From Lentzea albida (lineage in GTDB: Bacteria; Actinomycetota; Actinomycetes; Mycobacteriales; Pseudonocardiaceae): a stretch of 64,000 nucleotides of DNA. Of this stretch, positions 1-6,464 are shown in pieces. The notes under the pieces are model-generated. The model was given only the letters and a program-made list of their open reading frames with translations, made no database searches and had not been told where the DNA came from. A program made the position numbers and the translations under genes. The stretch is taken from contig NZ_FOFV01000005.1 of NCBI RefSeq assembly GCF_900111005.1, positions 409,095 to 473,094 on the forward strand, read 5' to 3'. Numbering within the stretch: the stretch's first letter is position 1; every line of letters begins with the position of its first letter.

Positions 1-933
1 CAGGCTCAGGTCTCCGTCTCGACGGTGTCGCGCGCGCTCAGCGCACCGGGCCTGGTGAAGGAGGCCACCCGCCAACGCGTCCTGGAGGTCGTCGCCGGCC
101 TCGGCTACCAGCCGAACCGCGCGGCGCGCAGCCTGATCACCGGCCGCACCGGCAACCTCGGCATCGTGGTGCCCGACCTGCTCAACCCATTCTTCCCGTC
201 GGTCCTGCGGGGAGTGCAGACGAGGGCGGGCGAGGCGGGCACCTCGGTGTTCTTCACCGACAGCAGGGAAGACCCCGACACCGAGGCGCAGCTGGTGCGC
301 ACGATGTCGGCGCAGGTAGACGGCGTGGTCCTGTGCGCCTCACTGCTCTCCGACGACACCATCGCCGAACTGGCGGCACTCACCCCGCTGGTGCTCATCA
401 ACCGCATCGTGCCGGGCGTCTCGTCGGTCCTGATGGACAGCGCCTCGGGCATGGACCAGGTCGTCACGCACCTGGAAGCGTTGGGCCACAAGCACCACGT
501 CTACCTCGGCGGCCCGGCGGCGGCGTGGTCGAACAACCGCAGGATCCAGGGCCTGGCAGGCCGAGCGCACCTGCTCGGCTCGTTCGACCCGAACTTCGAC
601 GGCGGCTACCGGGCAGCGGAACAGGCGCTCAAAACGGGCGCGACGGCGTTCATCGCCTACAACGACCTCATCGCCCTGGGCGCACTCGCCCACCTCGCGG
701 AACGCGGCATCAAGGTGCCGGACGAGATCAGCGTGACGGGCTTCGACGACATCCTCTACGCCACCATGTGCTCCCCGCCGCTGACGACGGTCCACATGCC
801 GACGGAAACCGCGGGCGAGGTCGCCGTTGACCTGCTCGCCACTCTCCTCGACGGAGGACCCGCCGAGCACCGGGAACTCCCGACGACACTCGTAGTGCGT
901 GGAAGCACGGCCAAACCTCGGATGTCGGTCTGA
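1..933 (+). CDS. LacI-family transcriptional regulator, 5' end outside window
   Basis: The reading frame is open from base 1, and the first visible residues (VSVSTVSRAL) are the recognition part of a LacI helix-turn-helix, so the true start lies upstream; a GTG at 25 would cut the DNA-binding domain and is not credible. The hinge (GYQPNRAARSL) and a periplasmic-binding-like sensor domain follow, ending with the family signature around TGFDDILYA. The product would be a sugar- or nucleoside-responsive repressor acting on DNA; its target is outside the window. Odd point: between the NNRRIQG segment and SFDPNFDGGY only about seven residues are present where relatives carry roughly fourteen or more, so the effector-domain loop is shortened. 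Confidence 0.88.
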   Translation, partial: QAQVSVSTVSRALSAPGLVKEATRQRVLEVVAGLGYQPNRAARSLITGRTGNLGIVVPDLLNPFFPSVLRGVQTRAGEAGTSVFFTDSREDPDTEAQLVRTMSAQVDGVVLCASLLSDDTIAELAALTPLVLINRIVPGVSSVLMDSASGMDQVVTHLEALGHKHHVYLGGPAAAWSNNRRIQGLAGRAHLLGSFDPNFDGGYRAAEQALKTGATAFIAYNDLIALGALAHLAERGIKVPDEISVTGFDDILYATMCSPPLTTVHMPTETAGEVAVDLLATLLDGGPAEHRELPTTLVVRGSTAKPRMSV

Positions 934-1068
934 CTCCCGGCAGCAAGACCGGAACCTGACGAAGACCCTGCCCGCCGACCACGGGTAGGACGGATCTCTC
1001 AGGCGTGAATCACCCATTCGACGCGACCGCATTCATCACGGTGAACACACGACCACGTCGAGTGATCT

Positions 1069-1125
1069 CTAGTCGTACCCGCGAACGTGCCCGTCCTCGT
1101 CGGCGAGAATGTCGTAGCCATCCAT
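1069..1125 (-). CDS. possible 18-residue peptide
   Basis: A very short frame (MDGYDILADEDGHVRGYD) starts with ATG at 1125 and is preceded six bases upstream by a strong Shine-Dalgarno sequence (AAGGAG). It is acidic, lacks cysteine and has no signal peptide. A possible promoter lies at 1191-1217 on the same strand. It occupies an otherwise empty gap between the LacI-type gene and the CAP gene. I do not recognise it; it could be a regulatory or leader peptide, or a chance frame. Confidence 0.35.
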   Translation of the reverse strand: MDGYDILADEDGHVRGYD

Positions 1126-1190
1126 GCGAAGCTCCTTCCAGCACTAGTCGACCAACAAACAGTAGAGCCTCAGCCGCGTCCTGTGGAGTG

Positions 1191-1217
1191 AATTTACGCC
1201 GCAACCGGGGTAGTCAA
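1191..1217 (-). promoter_or_regulatory. possible promoter for the 18-residue frame
   Basis: Read on the minus strand there is TTGACT, a 15-base spacer and TAAATT. Both hexamers resemble the housekeeping consensus, but the spacer is shorter than the usual 16-18 bases. The downstream start at 1125 lies about 65 bases away. Confidence 0.3.
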
Positions 1218-1246
1218 CGCTAACCCAAAGGAGTCGCAGGGACACC

Positions 1247-1759
1247 ATGCTCATCGCAATCGTGACAGCCACAGCCCTGCTCCTCCCCACACCTCCCACC
1301 AGCACCGATCCAGTAGCCACCACGGTGCACACCATCAACGCTCTCCGCGCAATGCACGGCGCGCCACCCCTCTCACTCGATTCCGAAGTGTCAAGAACGG
1401 CGCAAGAATGGGCGGACCACCTCCAGTCCACAAACCGATTCGAACACCGACCTCACAACCCCTACGGCGAGAACCTCTACGAGACCGGCCACAACCGATC
1501 AATCGATTCAGCGGCAGCCGACGCCCTCGAAGACTGGTACCGCGAATCCCGCCGCTACGACTACTCCGAGGAGATGACGCAGTCGAACCTCGACCTCTCA
1601 CTCCTGCACTTCACCGCGATGGTGTGGAAGTCGTCCGATCGGGTGGGCGTGGGCCTGGCCCAGGGCCGCAACGGCACCTACGTGGTGGTCAACTTCGCGG
1701 CACGCGGCAACACGCTGAACCGCTTCCGGGCGAACGTGCACCCACCGACCGAGGGCTGA
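1247..1759 (+). CDS. secreted CAP (SCP/PR-1-like) domain protein
   Basis: The 170-residue product starts with a short hydrophobic signal-like segment (residues 1-20), then a CAP domain. Family hallmarks are the first conserved His (about 67), GENLY (75-79) and HFTAMVWKSSDRVGVG (121-136) with the second conserved His at 121. CAP proteins are extracellular and adopt an alpha-beta-alpha sandwich; bacterial members have mostly unknown roles. The spacing of motifs is closer to the eukaryotic PR-1/GAPR-1 type than to the short YkwD type. A good ribosome site (AAAGGAG) precedes the ATG. It stands alone and converges on the minus-strand gene ending at 1996. Confidence 0.82.
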   Translation: MLIAIVTATALLLPTPPTSTDPVATTVHTINALRAMHGAPPLSLDSEVSRTAQEWADHLQSTNRFEHRPHNPYGENLYETGHNRSIDSAAADALEDWYRESRRYDYSEEMTQSNLDLSLLHFTAMVWKSSDRVGVGLAQGRNGTYVVVNFAARGNTLNRFRANVHPPTEG

Positions 1760-1931
1760 GGGGGCGGGCGGGACAGGAGGGGGTTGGCGACAGCCGCGAC
1801 GCCGCAGGCGAGCCGTCCTCAGCAAAGAGGTACCGCCACCGCAACCACACTACGAAACAGGCAGCCGCTCTACGCAGCAGGCGTGCCATCAACCCGCTAT
1901 CGGCGCTACCCCCTGATCAGATTGCCGGGGT

Positions 1932-1948
1932 CTGGGGCAGAGCCCCAG
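1932..1948. terminator. hairpin between convergent genes
   Basis: CTGGGGC-AGA-GCCCCAG is a perfect 7-bp stem with a 3-base loop in the 236-bp gap between the CAP gene and the convergent gene. There is no T-run, so its use as a bidirectional terminator is inferred from position. Nothing else was recognised in 1760-1995. Confidence 0.4.
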
Positions 1949-1995
1949 GGGAAGCACGCAAGGCGACCAGGCCGCCCGCAGAAGCGGCCACCCCC

Positions 1996-2514
1996 TCACC
2001 GCAACCCAGCAGTCTCCGTAACCGCCCTCAAAGCCGCCACCACAGCAGAAAACGGCGGCAGCCCAGGCCTCCCACCAGCCCCAGCCCCAGGCCCATCCCC
2101 CAACCACCGCACCCCACCCCCATCAATCCGGGAGGGCGGCAAAGGCACCAACGTCCCCAACCGATGAGTAAGGGCTCCCCGAGCCCGCAACCGAATCAGG
2201 TTCACCTGAGAGGCGGAATCCGCGGACTCGGTGAGAAGCAACCACCTCTCCGCACGCCCAGCGGCAGGCAACACCACCACAGGCCCACCAAGCAGCCGCA
2301 CGGACAGGTACTGCTGCACCTCAGCCCCGACCCCGGCCGGCATCTCCACAGCGGACACCACGGCATCGGTGGTCAGCAGCAACCGGTTCTCCGACCGCAA
2401 CACCAACCACCCCCACTCCGCATACCGCTCCAAAGCACCAGAAAACGTCTCAAGCCGCGGCAGGACCTCCGACGACAGGGCCTCGGACGGCAGTACTCCC
2501 TCAGGCGAGCTCAT
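1996..2514 (-). CDS. conserved actinobacterial hypothetical protein (prim-pol-like)
   Basis: The product is about 172 residues from the ATG at 2514; a GTG at 2529 is an alternative start. It is cytosolic and has no transmembrane segment. The order of short motifs (LLLTTDAVVSAVEMPAGVG, GGPVVVLP, LIRLRARGALTHRLG, LPPSRIDGGGVRWL) resembles the actinobacterial proteins annotated as bifunctional DNA primase/polymerase-like, but the zinc-binding N-terminal part of those proteins is not evident and no catalytic acidic triad can be assigned. No function is claimed. It is divergent from the permease at 2632, sharing a short promoter region. Confidence 0.6.
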   Translation of the reverse strand: MSSPEGVLPSEALSSEVLPRLETFSGALERYAEWGWLVLRSENRLLLTTDAVVSAVEMPAGVGAEVQQYLSVRLLGGPVVVLPAAGRAERWLLLTESADSASQVNLIRLRARGALTHRLGTLVPLPPSRIDGGGVRWLGDGPGAGAGGRPGLPPFSAVVAALRAVTETAGLR

Positions 2515-2631
2515 CGATCTCACCCTCACTCATCTCGGTGCGATGTAACTCCGATCACACGATTTGACTACCCACCACCACAAAACTCACTATCGGCGCG
2601 CCATCGTCACACTCGAACGGGGCTGGAGCAC

Positions 2632-3951
2632 GTGAGTCACCTGCGGGAACGGCATGTCACCATGATCGCGCTGGGTGGCGTGATCGGAGCCGGTCTGTTC
2701 GTCGGGACCGGGGCGGGCATCGCGCTCGCCGGGCCGGCGGTCCTGATCTCCTTCGCGTTCGCCGGGCTCCTGGCGCTCCTCGTCCTGCGCATGCTCGGCG
2801 AGATGGCGGCCGAGCACCCGAGTGGCGGCGCGTTCTCGGTGCACGCGGAGAAGGCGATCGGGCCGTGGGCCGGGTTCACGGTCGGCTGGACCTACTGGGC
2901 CGCGGTGGGTGTCGTGCTCGCCGTCGAGGCGACCGGGGCGGCGAAGATCGCGTCAGGCTGGGTCCCCGCGGTGCCGCAGTGGACGTGGGTGCTCATCTTC
3001 ATGTCGGCGCTGACCGCGGTGAACCTCGTGAACGTGCGCAGCTTCGGCGAGTTCGAGTTCTGGTTCGCGGGGCTCAAGGTCGCCGCGATCGTGCTCTTCC
3101 TGCTGCTCGGCCTCGCGGCCATAGCGGGCATCGGGTTCGACTCCCCCGGCACCGAGAACCTGGAGGACTTCCTGCCCAACGGGTGGGGCGGCGTGGTGGC
3201 CGGTTTCATGGTCACCGTGTTCGCGTTCGGCGGGCTGGAGGTCGTCACGATCGCCGCCGCGGACGCCGAAGACCCGAAGCAGGCCGTCAAGAAGGCCGTG
3301 CGGACGTCCATGACGCGGCTGCTGGTCTTCTACCTCGGCTCGATGGCGGTGGTGGTGACCCTGCTGCCGTGGAACGACTCCGAGGTCGGCGCGAGCCCGT
3401 ACGTCGCCGTGCTCAACCGGCTCGGCATCCCCGCGGCCGGGCAGATCATGAACGTCGTCATCTTCGTGGCGCTGCTGAGCGCCATCAACGCCACCCTCTA
3501 CGGCGCCGCGCGCATGCTCAGCTCGCTCGCCGAGCGCGGTGAGGCGCCGAAAGCCTTGCTGAACAAGAAGAACGGGGTTCCGCGCAACGCCGTGCTCGCG
3601 TCGGTCGCGTTCGGATTCTTCTCCGTGCTGCTCAACTACCTGTGGCCGGACACGGTGTTCCTGCTGCTGCTCAACGCCGTGGGCTCGGCCCTGCTCGTCG
3701 TCTGGGCGTTCATCGCCGTCTCGCAGATCCGGCTGCGCCGCGACACCCCGAACCCGGCCGTTCCCATGTGGGGCTACCCGTACCTGTCCTGGCTGGCGCT
3801 GGCGGCGATCGTCACGGTCATCGTGCTGATGCTCAGTGACGAGCAGGCCCGCGTCCAGATCCTGTCCACGGGCGTGCTCGTCGCCGCCATCGCGGCGGTG
3901 GCGCTCATCAGGTCAGCGGTCCGCCGCAACGGGGAGAAGATCAGTCGGTGA
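2632..3951 (+). CDS. APC-family amino acid permease
   Basis: The 439-residue membrane protein has about twelve hydrophobic helices. The N-terminal family signature (RHVTMIALGGVIGAGLFVG) marks the amino acid-polyamine-organocation transporters of the GABA/aromatic amino acid permease type, which import amino acids with protons. The frame stays open far upstream, but similarity begins just before RHVTM, so GTG at 2632 is the best start; the spacing to GGAG is short. A conserved substrate-loop segment (FAFGGLEVVTIAAADAEDP) sits near residue 200. The 3' end overlaps the convergent gene by 11 bp. The exact substrate cannot be told. Confidence 0.85.
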   Translation: MSHLRERHVTMIALGGVIGAGLFVGTGAGIALAGPAVLISFAFAGLLALLVLRMLGEMAAEHPSGGAFSVHAEKAIGPWAGFTVGWTYWAAVGVVLAVEATGAAKIASGWVPAVPQWTWVLIFMSALTAVNLVNVRSFGEFEFWFAGLKVAAIVLFLLLGLAAIAGIGFDSPGTENLEDFLPNGWGGVVAGFMVTVFAFGGLEVVTIAAADAEDPKQAVKKAVRTSMTRLLVFYLGSMAVVVTLLPWNDSEVGASPYVAVLNRLGIPAAGQIMNVVIFVALLSAINATLYGAARMLSSLAERGEAPKALLNKKNGVPRNAVLASVAFGFFSVLLNYLWPDTVFLLLLNAVGSALLVVWAFIAVSQIRLRRDTPNPAVPMWGYPYLSWLALAAIVTVIVLMLSDEQARVQILSTGVLVAAIAAVALIRSAVRRNGEKISR

Positions 3952-4465
3952 TGTTCTTCAGCCGGTAGGCCTTGTACTTCGTGTCCGTCAGGCCGTACGT
4001 GAGCGCGCGGTGGTCGGTGCCGTGGCCGCCGCGCTGTTCGTAGGCCAGGTACTGCGACCTGTCGTCCGCAGTCCACTTCTCGAAGATCACGACGTGCCGG
4101 AAGTCGTCGCCGGGTTCGTCGACCGGGTCGATGAGGAGATCACCCGGCCGCAGATCGGCGACCTCGATCGGCGTGGTGTATTCGTCGGTGGCGAGAACAA
4201 CGGTGTTCGGACCGCCCTGGGGATTCGCATTGTCCAGCAGGGCGGCCATCGAGACGAAACCCGAACAGTCCTGCCGGTACCCGTCCGCCCAGTACTCCGT
4301 CATGCTGTACGGCACCTGCGCACCGCCGTTCGCGGTCAGCCACGTCGCAGCCCTTTGGAGCAGCTCACCCCTGCTGATCTGCGCTTCCGGCGCCGCGGAC
4401 GCCGCAGGAGCACCCACGAGGACGAGCGCGAAGAATGCGGTGATCAACCCTGAAATGAATTTCAC
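3941..4465 (-). CDS. secreted NlpC/P60-like cysteine peptidase
   Basis: From the GTG at 4465, which has AGGGGGA six bases upstream, the product is 174 residues. Residues 1-24 form a signal peptide ending near ASAAP. The catalytic Cys is in DCSGF (about 66-70), LRPGDLL is at 105-111 and the His is in RHVVIF (about 124), the order expected for NlpC/P60-type amidohydrolases that cleave cell-wall peptides. It lacks cell-wall-binding repeats. It is a single gene, tail to tail with the permease. The substrate might instead be a small amide, since several actinobacterial relatives are uncharacterised. Confidence 0.75.
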   Translation of the reverse strand: MKFISGLITAFFALVLVGAPAASAAPEAQISRGELLQRAATWLTANGGAQVPYSMTEYWADGYRQDCSGFVSMAALLDNANPQGGPNTVVLATDEYTTPIEVADLRPGDLLIDPVDEPGDDFRHVVIFEKWTADDRSQYLAYEQRGGHGTDHRALTYGLTDTKYKAYRLKNITD

Positions 4466-4569
4466 GGCTTCCCCCTGCATCGATAAGAGCGGATTTCGCA
4501 GCTCCAACCGAACACAGGCGAGAAGTGGAGGTCAAGAACACCAGCGGGTAAACCACCCACACCGGCGAA

Positions 4570-4827
4570 CTAGGCCGAGCGGCTCTGCGGGCTCAGCAGT
4601 TCGTTGATGGAATCGAGCGAGATCCCGAGGGCGCCGGCGAGCGCGGCGATGGTGAAGAACGACGGCGTGGGTGCGCGTCCGGTCTCGATCTTGCGCACGG
4701 TCTCGGCGGACAGGCCCGCGCGGGCCGCGATCTCGACCATGCTCTCGTCACCGCGGGCGTCCCGCAGCAACTGACCGAGCCGCCTGCCGCGATCCCGTTC
4801 CAGTGACGTCAGGGGGATGCGCACCAT
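4570..4827 (-). CDS. small XRE-family HTH regulator
   Basis: The 85-residue protein is essentially a single helix-turn-helix: residues 29-50 (MVEIAARAGLSAETVRKIETGR) are the XRE recognition fold, followed by FFTIAALAGALGISLD. It has no effector domain. Such short XRE proteins are common in actinobacteria and their targets are mostly unknown. The ATG at 4827 lacks a clear Shine-Dalgarno sequence, so translation may be leaderless. It is divergent from the structured RNA element starting near 4912, which it could regulate (inference from position only). Confidence 0.8.
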   Translation of the reverse strand: MVRIPLTSLERDRGRRLGQLLRDARGDESMVEIAARAGLSAETVRKIETGRAPTPSFFTIAALAGALGISLDSINELLSPQSRSA

Positions 4828-4879
4828 GCCTGCGGATTCTACGCGAACCAGACGCTCGGGGTGACGTGAGAAAAGTCCG

Positions 4880-4909
4880 TTGCACGGCCCCGCGATCACG
4901 ACATAGGTT
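4880..4909 (+). promoter_or_regulatory. promoter of the structured RNA element
   Basis: TTGCAC at 4880-4885, an 18-base spacer and TAGGTT at 4904-4909 form a good housekeeping-type promoter aimed at the 4912-5090 element. The expected transcript start would be near 4916. Confidence 0.5.
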
Positions 4910-4911
4910 CG

Positions 4912-5090
4912 AAGTACACAAGAGAGGAGGTGGTCCGAAGTTGTATAGCTACAGGACTCGTGAGGTGGCTGTCCGCTAGGACCGCCTTTGGTGACGCCTA
5001 GTCGTAAACCCAGGCAGCCACCCGACCCCCGGACTTCGAGCGCTGGTCCCGCTCGGCCTGCTCGCGCAGGAGTCGTCCGGGGGTTGTCCC
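4912..5090 (+). ncRNA. structured RNA element with embedded 12-codon frame
   Basis: Three base-paired elements can be read directly. GTCC/GGAC at 4971-4974 and 4979-4982 makes a small hairpin over the stop codon of the tiny frame. GGTGGCTG at 4964-4971 pairs perfectly with CAGCCACC at 5015-5022. GACCCCCGGAC at 5024-5034 pairs with GTCCGGGGGTT at 5075-5085 (one GU pair). The second stem competes with the first for bases near 4971. A strong ribosome site (GAGGAGG) and promoter precede it. The next gene, udgX, is on the opposite strand, so this is not a leader of a following gene; it looks like an independent small RNA or a peptide-coding RNA. I cannot assign it to a named RNA family. Confidence 0.6.
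4941..4979 (+). CDS. 12-residue peptide frame inside the RNA element
   Basis: The frame starts with TTG at 4941 and reads MYSYRTREVAVR. GAGGAGG at 4924-4930 provides an unusually strong ribosome site ten bases upstream. The last codons and stop lie in the stem region of the RNA, an arrangement like leader peptides whose translation alters folding. The peptide is basic and has no signal sequence. Confidence 0.45.
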   Translation: MYSYRTREVAVR

Positions 5091-5104
5091 GTTTCCGGGC
5101 CCTG

Positions 5105-5743
5105 TCAGGCCTGCGCAACCGCCTTCTGGACGGCCACGAGGTCCGCCACGAACGCGTCGAACGACTCGCGGAAGTCCTCCGCCCGCACCACCGAGGACGG
5201 GTGCACCGTCACCCCGACCCGCAGCCCGTCGTGCTCCAGCACCTCACCCCGGTGCTCGGTCAGCTTGAACGACGGCCCGAGCACGGCCTTGGCCGCCACG
5301 GCGCCCAGCACGACGACGAGCCGGGGCTCCACCACCCGGATCTCCTCGCGCAACCACGGGAAGCACGCCACGACCTCGCCACGCCGGGGCGTCTGGTGGA
5401 TCCGGCGCTTGCCCCGCTCGACGAACCTGAAGTGCTTCACCGCGTTCGTCAGGTACGTCTTCGCCCGGTCGATGCCGGCGGCGTCCAGCGCCTTGTCCAG
5501 CAACCGCCCGGCGGGCCCGACGAACACGTGGCCCTCGGTGTCCTCGCGGTCACCGGGGCACTCCCCCACCATCATCAGCTTCGCGGGCACCGGCCCCTCG
5601 CCGAACACGGTCTGTGAGGCGTCGCGGTACAGATCGCAGCCGCGGCACCCGGCGGCCGCCGAACGCAACGCCGCCCAGTCCTTCCCCTCGGGGACGAACT
5701 GGGCGGCGCCGGTGTCCTGGCTACTTGTCCGAGCGGAAGGCAT
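5105..5743 (-). CDS. udgX: UdgX-type uracil-DNA glycosylase
   Basis: The 212-residue protein is of the Fe-S uracil-DNA glycosylase superfamily. GECPGDREDTEG (60-71) is motif A, and HPSS (181-184) is the motif 3 loop. The KRRIHQTP loop (112-119) is the signature of UdgX, whose His (here 116) becomes covalently attached to the abasic sugar after uracil removal. Cys33, Cys36 and Cys127 sit where cluster ligands are expected. The enzyme would act on uracil in DNA, probably under stress. Its ATG lies inside the end of csbD (23-bp overlap), so the two are probably co-transcribed. Confidence 0.9.
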   Translation of the reverse strand: MPSARTSSQDTGAAQFVPEGKDWAALRSAAAGCRGCDLYRDASQTVFGEGPVPAKLMMVGECPGDREDTEGHVFVGPAGRLLDKALDAAGIDRAKTYLTNAVKHFRFVERGKRRIHQTPRRGEVVACFPWLREEIRVVEPRLVVVLGAVAAKAVLGPSFKLTEHRGEVLEHDGLRVGVTVHPSSVVRAEDFRESFDAFVADLVAVQKAVAQA

Positions 5744-5900
5744 CCTTGACCTTCTCGCCGGCCTGCTTCAGAGCGCCCTTGGCCTGCTCCGCGCGGCCCT
5801 CGGCCTGCCACTGCTCGTTGTCCGTGGCGTCGCCGACAGCTTCCTTGGCGCGGCCCTTGAGCTCCTCAGCCTTGTTGCTGATCTTGTCGTCGGCACCCAT
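5721..5900 (-). CDS. CsbD-family stress protein
   Basis: The 59-residue, Lys/Glu/Ala-rich helical protein (MGADDKISNKAEELKGRAKE at the start; GDATDN then GRAEQAKG in the middle) has the two repeated segments of the CsbD family. The role is unknown; family members are induced by general stress sigma factors. A clear AAGGAG precedes the ATG at 5900, and a sigma-B-type promoter lies at 5941-5965. It overlaps udgX by 23 bp. Confidence 0.88.
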   Translation of the reverse strand: MGADDKISNKAEELKGRAKEAVGDATDNEQWQAEGRAEQAKGALKQAGEKVKDAFRSDK

Positions 5901-5940
5901 GGATCAGGCTCCTTCACTAGCGGTCGACTACGTTGTTCGG

Positions 5941-5965
5941 TTACCCGGCGAGCACGGTCTGAAAC
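5941..5965 (-). promoter_or_regulatory. stress-sigma (SigB/SigF-type) promoter of csbD-udgX
   Basis: On the minus strand GTTT is followed by a 15-base spacer and GGGTAA, matching the GTTT-N15-GGGTA pattern of actinobacterial stress sigma factors. It ends about 40 bases before the csbD start, a sensible leader length. Confidence 0.6.
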
Positions 5966-6119
5966 AGTTGATAAGGTGATCACTCGCGGTTGAGAACCCA
6001 GCCGCAAGCCGTTGTGACGGCTTGCTCTGGGTGTGCCCGCCCTTCGCAATGCGCTTCCAGAGCAGTCGTCCGTCGCATCGGCATGCCGCTGTGACCGAAC
6101 GACGCGAAAGGAGCCGGCG

Positions 6120-6464
6120 GTGTCGTCCGCGAGAATCACCGCCCTCGAGGCCGAGGTGGCGGGGCTGCGCAAAGCTCTGGTGTCCCGGACAGTCATCGGG
6201 CAGGCCACGGGCCTGATCGCCGCACGCAAACCCTGCACACCCCAGCAGGCGTTCCAGCTGCTGGTGCACATATCCCAGCACCACAACATCAAGCTGCACG
6301 TCGCCGCCGACCGGTTGGTAGCGGCGTTCGTGCAAGCGCACCTCGGACGGCCCGTCGACCTGGCCGACCAGATGCTGTGGGATCACGTCGACGCGACCAC
6401 CGCGAACGATTCCGGTGAGAGCGACGACGGGATCGCCGAGGAGGTCAGCAGCACGTCTCCCTGA
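6120..6464 (+). CDS. ANTAR-domain protein
   Basis: From the GTG at 6120 (AAAGGAG six bases upstream) the product is 114 residues. A short helical stretch (7-20) leads into an ANTAR domain (about 20-72) with SRTVIGQATGLIAARK, AFQLL, SQHHNIKLH and ADRLVAAF. ANTAR domains bind paired RNA hairpins and prevent transcription termination. There is no GAF or receiver domain, so the sensor must be separate or absent. The last 82 bp overlap the end of treZ on the other strand. Confidence 0.83.
   Translation: MSSARITALEAEVAGLRKALVSRTVIGQATGLIAARKPCTPQQAFQLLVHISQHHNIKLHVAADRLVAAFVQAHLGRPVDLADQMLWDHVDATTANDSGESDDGIAEEVSSTSP

Noticed and set aside
1408..2631. Long N-terminal extension of the permease frame
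   Set aside because: The frame is open by chance in GC-rich DNA; similarity to permeases starts just after 2632, and the upstream part overlaps two credible genes.
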